64,000 nucleotides of DNA from DALYLB01 sp033763135 (lineage in GTDB: Bacteria > Acidobacteriota > Blastocatellia > RBC074), in contig JANRKY010000219.1 of NCBI GenBank assembly GCA_033763135.1, positions 1 to 64,000 of the forward strand. The letters run 5' to 3'. The position numbers and the translations under genes are program-made. Position 1 is the first letter of the stretch; the number at the start of each line of letters is the position of its first letter. Under the pieces are notes generated by a model, which searched no databases, was not told the origin of the DNA, and saw only the letters and a program-made list of their open reading frames with translations. This document shows positions 8,059 through 20,245 of this stretch, piece after piece.

Positions 8059-10270
8059 ATGAGAATGTCTGCCCGGCTCTGCGCCCTTCTCCTGCTTCTG
8101 CTCGTCCCCTCCGCCAGCGCCCAATATCGCGGGTTCTGGGTGGATACGTTCAACACGCCGCTCAACAATCATGCGGACGTCGTCGCGCTGGTCGAGAGCG
8201 TGACGCGGGCCCGGTGCAACGCGATCTTCGTGCAGGCGCGGCGACGCTCCGGATCACGCCTTCAACAAACATGGCTTCAATCAGGCGACGGGCAGGCTCT
8301 ACGATGGACGCGACAACTGGCTGACGCGAACGCTGCTGCCGGACGACAGCGCGATCACCTTCAACGGCCATCGGGTCGGCGGCGATTTCTGGATTGACCT
8401 CAGCCATCCCGACGCGGCCCAGCACACGCTCGACGTGCTGCTGCATCTCGTCCGCAATTACGATCTCGACGGCCTCCATCTCGACCGCATCCGCTATCCC
8501 GACATCGCCGGCACGCTCGCGAGCGGCGTGAGCAGCGGCTACAACGAGACCAACGTGGCGCGCTTCCAGCAACGACATGGCCTGCCGATCGGCGCGGGGC
8601 CGCCCGCCGCGAACGACCCGCGCTGGAGCCAGTGGCGGCGCGATCAGGTGACCAGTTTCGTCCGCCGCGTCTATCTGAACGCAATCGCGATCCGGCCGCG
8701 GCTGCGCGTCTCGGCCGCGCTGATCGCCTATGGCGGCGGCCCCGCGAGCGAGGCGGACTGGAACAACGCCGAGGCGTACTGGCGCGTCTTTCAGGACTGG
8801 CGAGCCTGGACCGAGGAAGGAATTCTCGATTTCGCAATCCCCATGGACTACAAGCGGGATCACGTCGCGGCGCAGCTCGCGCAGTTCGATTTCTGGATGA
8901 ACTGGACGAAGAATCATGCGTATTCGCGCGCGGTGATGATGGGAACGGCGGCCTATCTGAACTCGATCGAGGGCACGCTGCGCCAGACGCGGCGAAGCCT
9001 CGCGGCGAACGCCCAGGGCAATCGGGCCGAGGGGGTGGTCTTCTTCTCCCACGCGGTGACGAACGAGGCGGTGACGGCCAATCCACTGTCGTTTCCGGCG
9101 GGGCGCGACACGCCGCGACGGGTCTTCGCGGAGTTCGCCGCCGGGCTGACGACCGGCAAATCTGTGGACGGCGCGACCGTCTATGAAGACCTCGCCGCCA
9201 ATCCGATGCCGGTCTTTGCGGAACGCGCCGCAAGCCCCGTTCTTCCCTGGAAAACGAATCCGACGGTGGGCCACGTGATGGGGATTGCGCGAAGGCGCGA
9301 TGGCGGGGCGATCGATTCGGCCGAGGTGAAGATCGTTCGGGTCGAGGACGGCACGACGCCCGCAAACGGGCGCGTCAGTCTGACGACGGCGACAGACGGC
9401 AATGGATTTTACGGCGGGGTGGATCTCGCGCCCGGCCGGTATCGCGTCTCGGTGCAGGCCGTGGGAGAGCCGGCCTTCACGCCGGTCTGCGTGGCCACGG
9501 TGATCGCCGGGCAGGTCTCCGCCTTCGATGTCATTGTCGATCGCGCGATGCAATCGGCGATCTCGGTCTCGGCCGGCAGCTATTGCGGCCCGCAGCTCGC
9601 GCCCGGCTCGATCATCGCGGCCTTCGGCACGGGCCTGGCGGCCGATCTGCAGATCGCGACCACGACGCCGCTGCCGACGATGCTCGGCGCAACCAGCGTC
9701 AAACTGCGCGACAGCGCGAACGTCGAACGCCTCTCGCCGCTCTTTTTCGTCTCGCCCGGACAGATCAACTATCTGCTGCCCGAACAGGCCGCGCCCGGTC
9801 CCGCCACCGTCACGGTGTTGAACGGCGGCAATCAGTTCAGCGGTCCCATTCAGGTCGTCCGCGTTGCGCCGGCCATCTTTACGGCCAATGCCGACGGAAG
9901 CGGCGCGCCGGCCGCCATCGCGCTCCGCGTGCTCGCCGGCGGCACGCAGATGACCGAGCCCGTCGCGCAGTTCAATCCCATGTCGAACCGCTTCGTCCCA
10001 CGCCCGATCGACCTCGGCGCCGAGGGCGATCAAACCTTTCTGATCCTCTTCGCCACCGGCCTCCGCGAACGAAGCTCGCTCGCCGGCGTCGCCGCCCGCA
10101 TCGGCGGCCTCCCCGTCGAGGTGGCCTATGCGGGCCCGCAGGGCGGCCTCGTCGGCCTCGATCAGCTCAACCTCCCACTTCCCCGCGCGCTCGCCGGCCG
10201 CGGCGAAGTCGAAGTCGTGCTGCTCGTGGACAACTATCCGGCGAACGTCGTTCGCATCAATGTGAAGTGA
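8059..10270 (+). pseudogene. GHL10-type glycosyl hydrolase with TIGR03437 tail, frameshifted and internally deleted
   Basis: The gene starts with a signal peptide (ARLCALLLLLLVPSASA) and the family start YRGFWVDTFNTPLNNHADV up to NAIFVQARRR. At about 8235-8260 the frame shifts by one, and the protein resumes as GDAPDHAFNKHGFN, NWLTRTLLP, and later DLDGLHLDRIRYPDI and DFAIPMDYKRDH. Complete family members carry about 65-70 residues between the VQ-RRRGDA strand and the NLHG strand, covering the second and third barrel strands; these are missing here. The C-terminal ~240 residues are a TIGR03437 domain (AAFGTGLAADL, SPLFFVSPGQINYLLP). A separate start at 8435 would lack a signal peptide and the barrel start. 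I therefore call the locus broken. Confidence 0.75.
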
Positions 10271-10326
10271 TCCGCCGAATCGTGCACAGCCCTGATTTCA
10301 GTTGCAGCCCCGGCATTTGACAAGCG

Positions 10327-11163
10327 CTATAAAATCAAACCTCCGCTGCAATGGAGAACCTGCCCGCTGATGAAATCCGATTCGGGGATGCATAGGAGAT
10401 AGACTGCTCCCGCAGCCTCGTCGAGGGTGCCCGGCCTGCCCAGCGGCGTCAACGCCTTTCCCATTTCAATTGCGTTCTGGCTGAGGCCCACCTTCAGCTC
10501 GCGCCCGTTCACCTCAATGGTACGGGGCGCATCGCCGATCGGTTGCGTCAATCGCGTGGCGATATGACCATACGCGACGCAGTTGACCGTTACGTTATAG
10601 CGGCCCAGCTCTTTGGCGAGCGTCCTGGTCATGCCGATGACGGCGGCCTTCCCGGCGGAGTAGGCAAGCTGCGTGGCTGCCCCATAGACGCCGGATAACG
10701 AAGAGATATTGACCACTTTTCGACAGGCGATCGATCCCTGCGTCGCCTCGCGCCTGGAGACGTCGCGAAAGTATTCGGCGGCGGCCCGCAGAAGACGAAA
10801 AGGCGCGGTCGCATGCACATCGAGCATGGCGTACCACTGTTCATCAGTATGATTTTGAATGGCCGTGTTCCATATATATCCAGCGTTGTTGACAATGATG
10901 TCGACGCCGCCAAACCGGGCCAGCGTCTCCGAAAGCATCCGCTCGCCGAAGTCGGCGGCCGTCACGTCTCCCGGAAAGGCGTATGCGGTTCTCCCGCGCG
11001 CCTCCAGTGCGGCGATCGTCTCCTGAACAGGCCCTTCATCAAGGTCATTGATCACCACCGCGGCGCCTTCCTCGGCGAGTTTCATCGCAATCGCTCGGCC
11101 AATACCGCGGCCCGAACCGGTAACGATGGCAATCTTTCCGCTCAGCTTGCCGGCATTGTTCAT
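10327..11163 (-). CDS. Short-chain dehydrogenase/reductase (FabG-like)
   Basis: This 278-aa Rossmann enzyme has the cofactor motif TGSGRGIGRA at about 16-25, NNAG at about 91-94, catalytic Ser in NISSLSG, and YSAGK as the Tyr-x3-Lys pair. Asp in INDLDE after strand 2 favours NAD(H) over NADP(H). It is the last gene of a four-gene minus-strand operon with GMC oxidoreductase, a membrane protein and a hydrolase. The ATGA start overlaps the hydrolase stop by 4 bp. A role in oxidising a secondary alcohol or beta-hydroxy intermediate is likely, but the substrate cannot be told. Confidence 0.88.
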   Translation of the reverse strand: MNNAGKLSGKIAIVTGSGRGIGRAIAMKLAEEGAAVVINDLDEGPVQETIAALEARGRTAYAFPGDVTAADFGERMLSETLARFGGVDIIVNNAGYIWNTAIQNHTDEQWYAMLDVHATAPFRLLRAAAEYFRDVSRREATQGSIACRKVVNISSLSGVYGAATQLAYSAGKAAVIGMTRTLAKELGRYNVTVNCVAYGHIATRLTQPIGDAPRTIEVNGRELKVGLSQNAIEMGKALTPLGRPGTLDEAAGAVYLLCIPESDFISGQVLHCSGGLIL

Positions 11164-11897
11164 AACGCGTCCTTATCTTCTCCCCATATTGCCGACAACC
11201 CGCCGGCGAGGGTTGCGGCCTCCCGCAACAACAAATCGAAATGATGCCGCCCAGCAACGATCTCGACGCGGGCGCGCGGGAAGATCGATGCAAGCATTTC
11301 GGCCTGTGCCGCCATTCGCGTCGTGCTGCGCGCGCCCACCGGCAGATAGACCGGGACGGAAATCCCAGCGAGCCGCGAACGTGCAAGCGCCGCAGCGCGA
11401 TAGCCTTGCCAGACCATGCGCAACGCCTCCGCCATGCGCGCCACCCGCTCCTCTTCCGACGGCAGAGGCACGGCGGCGCCCGGCGCGAAGAGTTCGAAGA
11501 AGGCTGTCACCAGTGCCGCTGGCGGCAGCATCACCAGCGCATCGAATTCTTGAACGAACTCGCGCTCCTCCTCTCCCCAGAGATCATTGCCGCTCCACGG
11601 TGGCTCAATCAGCGTCAGCGAACGGATTCGCGCGGGATTTGCCGCCGCAAACGCCAGACTGACGGCCGCGCCGCCCGAATAACCAACCAGATCGAAGGTC
11701 TCAAGCCCGCCGGCCTCGACGCTCGCCTGCAGCGCGTCCACCTCTCCGGCCAGCGTCCAGTCTGCAAGAGGACGGCCCGGCGGCAGCAATTTCATGTCGT
11801 GATAACAGGGAAGAATCTCTTCTTCCAGCGCCGCGACAAGGCGTCTGAAAAGCTCCCGCGTGCCCTCGGGCGCCACAAAAACGATCTGCCTTTGCAT
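11160..11897 (-). CDS. Alpha/beta hydrolase
   Basis: This 245-aa protein has the nucleophile elbow DLVGYSGGAA (Ser at about residue 74) and a C-terminal GRHHFDLL supplying the catalytic His. The central acid is less clear (a region near VPVYLPVGARS). The segment TLIEPPWSGND is typical of lid-bearing esterase/C-C hydrolase relatives. The start follows GGAGTG. It sits between an SDR and a small membrane protein in the same operon, suggesting ester or lactone hydrolysis in the same pathway as the GMC enzyme. Confidence 0.8.
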   Translation of the reverse strand: MQRQIVFVAPEGTRELFRRLVAALEEEILPCYHDMKLLPPGRPLADWTLAGEVDALQASVEAGGLETFDLVGYSGGAAVSLAFAAANPARIRSLTLIEPPWSGNDLWGEEEREFVQEFDALVMLPPAALVTAFFELFAPGAAVPLPSEEERVARMAEALRMVWQGYRAAALARSRLAGISVPVYLPVGARSTTRMAAQAEMLASIFPRARVEIVAGRHHFDLLLREAATLAGGLSAIWGEDKDAL

Positions 11898-11935
11898 TTT
11901 TCACACTCCAGTACGCAACCATCCGCCGCCGCGCG

Positions 11936-12325
11936 CTATTCCACTCTCCGCGTTGTCGTCGTCCGGGCAAGCCACCACGCAAAGAGCCCGGCGACCGCCA
12001 GATGCGGAACGACCATCGCCAGACCGAGCGTCGTCACGCCGCCCGAGATCCAGAAGATCAGAAAGACCATGAAGACCGCGGCCTTCGTGATGGCCGCAAA
12101 TCCCACCAGCGGGCGGTCGATCCGCGGCCGGCGCGCCAGCCACACATAGACCGCGCCGAACAGCGCGACAAAGAGCGCGCACAATGTGCTGTACAGCCGG
12201 GAAGCGGGAGTCGGCAGGCCCAGAAACCCGGCGAAGCCCGAGGACGGAAATGCGAAAAGCGACGCGCCCACTCCATTAAGCAGGACGCTCGCCCAGAGCG
12301 TCACCCGCATGGAACGATCGTTCAT
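11936..12325 (-). CDS. Small four-helix membrane protein
   Basis: This 129-aa protein has four predicted helices: TLWASVLLNGVGASLFAF, LYSTLCALFVALFGAVYVWLA, LVGFAAITKAAVFMVFLIFWI and LGLAMVVPHLAVAGLFAWWLA. It resembles small acidobacterial/actinobacterial integral proteins encoded with oxidoreductases, but I cannot name a family. AGGAGG lies 6 bp before the ATG at 12325; an ATG directly upstream at 12328 is the alternative. The frame stays open to 12529, but that part overlaps the GMC gene and is not protein-like. Confidence 0.7.
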   Translation of the reverse strand: MNDRSMRVTLWASVLLNGVGASLFAFPSSGFAGFLGLPTPASRLYSTLCALFVALFGAVYVWLARRPRIDRPLVGFAAITKAAVFMVFLIFWISGGVTTLGLAMVVPHLAVAGLFAWWLARTTTTRRVE

Positions 12326-12342
12326 CATCCGCCTCCTGCCGT

Positions 12343-13929
12343 CTATGCCGCCGTCAATCGATACGCGATCATCTCGGCCGCGCGGTTGGCGATCATGGCC
12401 ACGACCGCGTTCGGATGGCCTCGGGGAACCGCCGGCATGACCGAGGCGTCGGACACCCATAATCCATTGACGCCACGGACCTCCAGCTGAGGCGTCACAA
12501 CGGCGCGAAGGTCCGTCCCCATGCGGCATGTGCTCGTCGGGTGATAGACGGTCTGAATCTGCGAGGCGAGAAGCGCGAGCAACTCCGCGTCCTCATTGAC
12601 GGCGGCGCCCGGGTAAAACTCCTGGTCCACAAAATCGGCGAGCGGAGAGAGGGTCGCGGTCTTTCGCGCCAGCCGGGCGCCGGCAAGGATGGCGGCGGCA
12701 TCGATCCCCTCGGGATCGGTCAGCAGCCCGAAATCGATGAACGGCGCCTCCATGGGCTCCGCGCTGCGCAATCGAAGCACTCCTCGCGATCGCGGCGCGA
12801 CCACCGCGACGCCAAAGCTGAAGGCATCCACACTTGGCGGTTCCAGTCCCTGTGCGCGCCACTCAAAGGGCGCGAAAATCAGTTCAATGTCCGGCGCCAG
12901 ACCGCGCGCCCCGCTCGAATGAGTGAAGGCAAACGCCTCGACCGCATTGGACGCCAGCATGCCCCGCTTGAACAGCAGATACCGCAAGAGATTCAGTGGC
13001 GACTCCGCCTTCTTGAACGTATCGGTTCCCCGCGTGCGAAAGATAACCGGAACCATCGGATGATCCTGCAGGTTCTCCCCCACTTCGGGCGCATCGTAAT
13101 AGACCGGAATTCCAAGACGCGCCAACTGCTCGGCCGGCCCCACGCCGGAGAGCATCAAGATCTGCGGCGAACCGAATGCTCCCGCCGCCAGCACAACGCC
13201 GCGCGCCGACAACGTCTTCTCCTCGCCTTCAACCCGCACCGTCACGCCGGAGGCGCGCCCATTCGCGATCTCGACCCGCACCACATGCGCGTCTCGCAGA
13301 ATCTCCAGATTGGGGCGTCCGAGCGCCGGTTTCAAATATGCATCGTAGGCGCTGAATCGCTGCCCGTCCTTATGAGCAATCTCCGCCAACCAGGCCCCTT
13401 CGAATGCGTCTCCGTTATAGTGCGGCTGGTCCCCCAGCCCCGCCGCTCTCGCCGCATCGACAAACGCATGCGAAAGTCGATGCGCGTTCCGATTAGGCGA
13501 AACCATCATTGGGCCGGTGCGCCCGCGCGCCCCGTTCCCCTCCTCCCCCAGCCAGCACTCCTGCTCGCGAAAGATCGGCGCCACCTCTTCCCATCCCCAG
13601 CCTGACGCTCCCGCCGCAACCCATTCCTCAAAATCGGTCGGATGACACCATTGATGAATCTGCGCGTTCATATTCGAGGAACCGCCCAGCATCTTTCCGC
13701 GCGGCGTGAAAACCCGCCGCCCCGCCGCGGCCTTCTGCGGCTCGCTCTCGAACGCCCAGTCATGCTTGCCCCGGAATAATCTGGCGAATCCCGCCGGGAT
13801 TTTGACGAAGGGGCTGGATGGCTTCCCCCCCGCCTCGATCAACAGAACCCGAAGCCGCCCGGAGCGACTCAACCGGTCCGCCAGGACACACCCCGCCGTC
13901 CCTGCCCCCACAATGACGATGTCGTTCAT
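12343..13929 (-). CDS. GMC-family FAD oxidoreductase (choline-dehydrogenase like)
   Basis: This 528-aa protein has the FAD-binding start DIVIVGAGTAGCVLADRLS, the GMC signature 1 region GKMLGGSSNMNA at about 79-90, and signature 2 GAFGSPQILMLSGVGP at about 255-270. The C-terminal active site is TVYHPTSTCRMG plus VPRGHPNAVVAMIANRA, which supplies the His-His pair of this family. It oxidises alcohols with FAD and passes electrons to a membrane acceptor or oxygen. It is first of the four-gene operon, and AGGAGAG precedes the start. Choline itself is not implied; related enzymes act on long-chain, polyethylene glycol and terpene alcohols. Confidence 0.9.
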   Translation of the reverse strand: MNDIVIVGAGTAGCVLADRLSRSGRLRVLLIEAGGKPSSPFVKIPAGFARLFRGKHDWAFESEPQKAAAGRRVFTPRGKMLGGSSNMNAQIHQWCHPTDFEEWVAAGASGWGWEEVAPIFREQECWLGEEGNGARGRTGPMMVSPNRNAHRLSHAFVDAARAAGLGDQPHYNGDAFEGAWLAEIAHKDGQRFSAYDAYLKPALGRPNLEILRDAHVVRVEIANGRASGVTVRVEGEEKTLSARGVVLAAGAFGSPQILMLSGVGPAEQLARLGIPVYYDAPEVGENLQDHPMVPVIFRTRGTDTFKKAESPLNLLRYLLFKRGMLASNAVEAFAFTHSSGARGLAPDIELIFAPFEWRAQGLEPPSVDAFSFGVAVVAPRSRGVLRLRSAEPMEAPFIDFGLLTDPEGIDAAAILAGARLARKTATLSPLADFVDQEFYPGAAVNEDAELLALLASQIQTVYHPTSTCRMGTDLRAVVTPQLEVRGVNGLWVSDASVMPAVPRGHPNAVVAMIANRAAEMIAYRLTAA

Positions 13930-14002
13930 AGCTCTCCTGTTTTCAGACGCTACAAATTGTGATTGTTATGATTTTCCGCGCACGAATCCCGAAGAACGAC
14001 CT

Positions 14003-14038
14003 CTCGTTGCAGTTATGAATTCAGAAAACTGCAACGAG
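14003..14038. promoter_or_regulatory. 12-bp inverted repeat upstream of the GMC operon
   Basis: CTCGTTGCAGTT at 14003-14014 is matched exactly by its reverse complement at 14027-14038 with 12 bp between them. It lies 73-109 bp upstream of the GMC start. There is no T-tract, so an operator or 5'-leader hairpin is more likely than a terminator. Confidence 0.4.
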
Positions 14039-14168
14039 GTTGACAGGCCTGATTGTGTTCAACCGCGCATGTGACTGGGTACAAAAAGTACGCTTGGATT
14101 TTACGAGCTGGCTCCCGCAAAAGGCAAGGCGGATGCGCGCGGCTCTCCCGCCGCGGGGCGCGACATTC

Positions 14169-14624
14169 TCAGGAGCGGTGGCGATACTTCCGGCGATAGG
14201 CACGCAGAATTGAGAGCATCAGCGGATACGAAACGGCGGCGGCCACAAAGGAAAGGATCGTCCCCCCTACGGCGAAGGGCAGCAATTGACGCCATTGCGC
14301 CGCGAGCGCGCGCCAGAACTCGGCGGAAACGAGGGCAGTCAGACCGACTTGCGGCAGCGCCACCTCCGGCGAGCCGACGAGCAGGCTCCCGATCGCCCAC
14401 GATGCGCCGATGATTGGCGCGATCGTCCACGGATTGTTGAGCAGGCTGCCCGCCAGCACCGCCGTCTTGTTCAGGCGCAGCCCAACCGCAACCAGCGCGG
14501 CGAGAATCGTATGCAAGCCCAGCAGCGGCGTAAAACCGATGAAGGCCCCGATCGCGAACGCCCGCGCCGTCCGCTCCGGCGGCTCATCGAGGTTCACCAG
14601 ATTTCGCAACGCGCGTCGCAGCAT
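14169..14624 (-). CDS. DUF2062 membrane protein
   Basis: This 151-aa protein shows the DUF2062 pattern. An N-terminal ARAFAIGAFIGFTPLLGLHTILAA helix is followed by NKTAVLAGSLLNNPWTIAP, in which the NNP motif is characteristic, and a C-terminal helix (AVGGTILSFVAAAVSYPLM). The molecular role of the family is not established; members are often near lipid or glycan enzymes. It starts 24 bp after the stop of the copper monooxygenase gene on the same strand, so it could share its transcript. Confidence 0.85.
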   Translation of the reverse strand: MLRRALRNLVNLDEPPERTARAFAIGAFIGFTPLLGLHTILAALVAVGLRLNKTAVLAGSLLNNPWTIAPIIGASWAIGSLLVGSPEVALPQVGLTALVSAEFWRALAAQWRQLLPFAVGGTILSFVAAAVSYPLMLSILRAYRRKYRHRS

Positions 14625-14648
14625 AATTGACCACGGGAGAACCGATCG

Positions 14649-16898
<2,250 letters not shown>

Positions 16899-17046
16899 CG
16901 ATGTTCCATCCTGAAAGATTTGAATTCGGGCGATCGCCCGAGAATCAGAGTTCCAGACCGCCCCCGCGGTCGAAGATTTTTCGCAGCGCATCATAGCACG
17001 CGAGGCGAAGAAGAAGAACGACGCGGCGACACGGCGACGCGTCGCG

Positions 17047-19950
17047 TCAATCGCGATACTCCTCGGCATGATGACGGCAGAGCCAGAGATAGTGCCCTTC
17101 CTTGGTGAGCATGCGTTTGAGGCCGCCCCAGATCTGGCGTTTATCCTTCTGATCGAGAACATGGCGAAGCTCGCGAAGCGCGGCGCCGCTGGCGCGCTCG
17201 AAAGCCTGTTCATCGGAGGTCTGGCCGCCGACGCGGAGTTCGCGCTCTTCCCGGCTTTCGGGCAGCCCCGCGGTGAGCTGCCCCATCATCTTGATGTTGT
17301 CCTTGAAATGATCCTCGTATTCCCGGGCGGAGATCGCGCCGGTCCAGACGCCGAAGATCGGCGCGGCGAATTTGAGCGCGGTGAACATCTTCCGCACATA
17401 GGGGGCGACGGCGCGCAGAAACTCGGTCGGATTGTCGATCTGATAGAGACCGCTTGTGGGATCGTTGACGCCGCGCCGGTAGCCGGTCGGATGCCAGCAG
17501 CCCGGCGCCTGACAATAGAGCTGCAGTTCGAGCTTCTCGTGCAGAAGCGTCTTCTGGCCGGTCTTTCCGCGCTGGGAATCGAAGATGCCGGTGATCAGGT
17601 CTTCGCGATAGCTGGGGCGAAGAATGAAGATGTTCGGACAAAAGGATTCGAGCCGCGACTGCTCGCGGTTGAAGAGCTTGGTGAATTCGCGCTGCGTGAA
17701 CTCGGTCAGCTCGGCGAGCCCGCCTTCGAGCTTCTCCAGCCGCGTGGAGATCCGGCTCTGCTCGTCGAGCATCTCGTCGCGCAGGCTCCAGTGGATGCCG
17801 AACAGCAGCCGCGGGACCGAGACGGGCTCGAACGACTCGGGACACTGAATCTCCAGAATCGGCCTGGGCCGCTCGATGGCCCGGCGCAGATGCGCCAGAT
17901 CGAACTCGTGCCCGCAGGCCGCTCCGTCGTGGCCCGGACACGGAATCTTGCAATCGATGCGAAGCCCCGGGAAGCGGCGCAGCGTCAGCTCCAACCCGTC
18001 CTTGAGCAGGGCGAAGAAATTCTGCGGCGCGGGCCCGCGCACCGACAACCGGACATAGCGATCGTGCGGAAAGGCCTGCACCAGCCCCCAGTGCCTGCGC
18101 TCGGGAACATCGGAAAAGAGCGCGCCATAGCGCCAGTGCGTGTGGGTCGTGAAGCGGTGCGAGCGGGCGATGAACCAGGTCGGAATGCCCGCGGGCATCG
18201 TCGAGTTCATCTCGAACTTCATCGAGATCTCCGCGCAGGGCTGGCATTCGAGCGCGCGATTCCAGGCCTCGTCGAACTCGGCCGGATCGAAGCGCAGCCG
18301 CTCGACGACCAGACTGATCTCCCGATTCTCCAGCGTTCGATACGAGAGATCGAACTTCTCCATCAACCGCAGAAAATGGTCGCGCATCGCCGGATCGACG
18401 TCGCTCCACAGCTCGTTCATATGCCGGCGCGTGAACATCCCCCGGTTGCTCATGACCTCTTCGCTTTCGAGGACGCGGCTGATGGCCTGCGTCACCCACT
18501 GCGGATTGAGGATGACGATGTCGTTGAGCTCTTCGTCGTCGCGGAAATAGAGGATCTCGCCGAGTTCGTGAAGCCATTGCGCGAGAATCTCGGCGTCGTC
18601 GCGCTCGACCCGGGAGCGGCCCATCGCGGCGAACAGCTCCTGCGGCGTGATGTAGTTCTCGGACGCGGCGCGCGCGCGAACGACGTTGGCCGCGTCGAGC
18701 CAGGAGGCCGGCCAGATCTCGCCCATCAGCGGCAGCGTGACGGCGGCATCGGCGAGCCCCCGGCGAAGCTCCTCGATCCCTGTCCGGTCGCGATTGCTGA
18801 CCGAGAAGCTGCCGACGATCTGCGGATATTTCTGCCGCAACTCGGCGAGCGGGACGCTCGCGTCCCGCTCATCGACGTGCGTGGCCACAAGCAGCACCGG
18901 CGACTCCGGCGCGCGCGCCTGAATCGTGTCGAGCCAGTAATAGAGCTTTCCCTGCTCATAGCCCGTGCGCGCGTTCCAGACCAGCATATAGAGCGAGCGA
19001 TTGGTCAGAAAAAACTGATGCGTGGCGTGATAGATCACCTGCCCGCCGAAATCCCACGTATTGAGCTGCATCGCGACCTTCGATTCGGCCGGATGCTTCA
19101 CTTTCAACGCGCCGATCTCGATGCCGTGCGTGGTCGATTCACTGAAATCGAACTGCTCGCCCCGCAGCGACCGCAGCAGCGAGGTCTTCCCGACGCCGCC
19201 CTCGCCGACCATCAACAGCTTCGAGACCCACTGCCGCGAACTGGCGCGAAGCTGGCGCAGATACGAGAGCACCGCCCCCGTCCCCTGCCTGACGATCTCG
19301 GGCGGCGGCGATTGCAGCGGATTGCCGTCGAGGACAAGCTCCTGCAGATTCGGCAGCGCGCCCAGTTCCGGCGGCAACTGGCGGATCTGGTTCCGCCCCA
19401 GATCGAGATGCGTCAGACAGGTCAATCGCGCGATCTCCGCCGGCAGCGAGCGCAGCGCGTTGTTGCGCAGATTGAGCAGCGTCAGCTTCTCCAGGCGGCC
19501 GATCTCCGCCGGAATCGTTTGCAGCCGGTTGCTCCGCAACCGCAGCTCCTCCAGATTCGCCAGCGAACCGATCTCCGCCGGCAGCCGCGACAGCCGGTTG
19601 CCGCTCAGCCGCAATCGCTTGAGCCCGGTCAGGCGGCGAATCTCCAGCGGCATCTCGACCAGCTGATTGGCCGCCAGATAAAGCGTCTCGAGCTTCGCCA
19701 GCCGCGCGATCTCGTTCGGCAGATCCGCGATCAGATTACCGCTCAGATCGAGCGTCAGCAGCTCCGCCAGCCCCCCAATCCACGGCGGAACCTCCGTGAG
19801 ATTGTTGTGGCTCAGCACCAGCTCCCGGAGCGAAGTCAGCCGCTCCAGATTCGACGGCGCCTTCTGCAGCTCCATGCCCGAAAGATGCAGCTGCACGCTT
19901 CGAGACTTGATCGCCTTCTCGACCAACCGGACCGCGTCCTGATAACTCAT
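17047..19950 (-). CDS. ROCO protein: leucine-rich repeats, Roc GTPase, COR domain
   Basis: This 967-aa protein has eight to nine 23-residue leucine-rich repeats (about 18-215), such as LANLEELRLRSNRLQTIPAEIG. A Ras-of-complex GTPase domain follows with P-loop GEGGVGKTS at 249-257, a switch Thr in THGIEI, the DFGGQ motif of G3, and ATHVDE in place of NKxD. The COR dimerisation region follows at about 430-700. The C-terminal ~250 residues are unassigned (includes FNREQSRLESFCPNIFILRPS). No kinase domain is present. Bacterial ROCO proteins cycle between monomer and dimer on nucleotide binding. The start at 19950 begins just before the first helix; the frame upstream to 20097 lies in a repeat element and is not protein-like. 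Confidence 0.88.
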   Translation of the reverse strand: MSYQDAVRLVEKAIKSRSVQLHLSGMELQKAPSNLERLTSLRELVLSHNNLTEVPPWIGGLAELLTLDLSGNLIADLPNEIARLAKLETLYLAANQLVEMPLEIRRLTGLKRLRLSGNRLSRLPAEIGSLANLEELRLRSNRLQTIPAEIGRLEKLTLLNLRNNALRSLPAEIARLTCLTHLDLGRNQIRQLPPELGALPNLQELVLDGNPLQSPPPEIVRQGTGAVLSYLRQLRASSRQWVSKLLMVGEGGVGKTSLLRSLRGEQFDFSESTTHGIEIGALKVKHPAESKVAMQLNTWDFGGQVIYHATHQFFLTNRSLYMLVWNARTGYEQGKLYYWLDTIQARAPESPVLLVATHVDERDASVPLAELRQKYPQIVGSFSVSNRDRTGIEELRRGLADAAVTLPLMGEIWPASWLDAANVVRARAASENYITPQELFAAMGRSRVERDDAEILAQWLHELGEILYFRDDEELNDIVILNPQWVTQAISRVLESEEVMSNRGMFTRRHMNELWSDVDPAMRDHFLRLMEKFDLSYRTLENREISLVVERLRFDPAEFDEAWNRALECQPCAEISMKFEMNSTMPAGIPTWFIARSHRFTTHTHWRYGALFSDVPERRHWGLVQAFPHDRYVRLSVRGPAPQNFFALLKDGLELTLRRFPGLRIDCKIPCPGHDGAACGHEFDLAHLRRAIERPRPILEIQCPESFEPVSVPRLLFGIHWSLRDEMLDEQSRISTRLEKLEGGLAELTEFTQREFTKLFNREQSRLESFCPNIFILRPSYREDLITGIFDSQRGKTGQKTLLHEKLELQLYCQAPGCWHPTGYRRGVNDPTSGLYQIDNPTEFLRAVAPYVRKMFTALKFAAPIFGVWTGAISAREYEDHFKDNIKMMGQLTAGLPESREERELRVGGQTSDEQAFERASGAALRELRHVLDQKDKRQIWGGLKRMLTKEGHYLWLCRHHAEEYRD

Positions 19951-20068
19951 AGACTTTTCATCGAGGGTGGAAATCTTTCGACGCCCTGCGCCGACAACGA
20001 CCGAAGGCCCGCATTGTACGCCATCCCGCGCGGAGTTCGAAGCCGCCCGCGATTTTCCCCTACAGCCG

Positions 20069-20237
20069 TTTTCAAATGCACGCGACCTGGTTCGCAATCA
20101 AGAAGAAGAAAAACGGAACAAACGGAAATAACGGAACAAACGGAGCCTGCGATTGTAGGGCTCCGTTTGTTCCGTCTTTTTCGTTTGTTCCGTTTTTCTT
20201 CTTCTGACGCATACATCCAGGTCGCGTGCATTTGCAA
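20069..20237. repeat. Nested inverted-repeat element (MITE-like), CGGAACAAA words
   Basis: Outer arms of about 21 bp (AAATGCACGCGACCTGG at the left, its complement near 20217-20237) enclose inner arms of about 47 bp. The inner arms run from about 20101-20147 and 20159-20205, with an 11-bp spacer and only a few mismatches. The inner arms consist of AACGGAACA-type words repeated twice plus an AGAAGAAGAA end. No ORF is inside. It lies in the leader of the ROCO gene. Confidence 0.85.
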
Positions 20238-20245
20238 AGCGCTAT

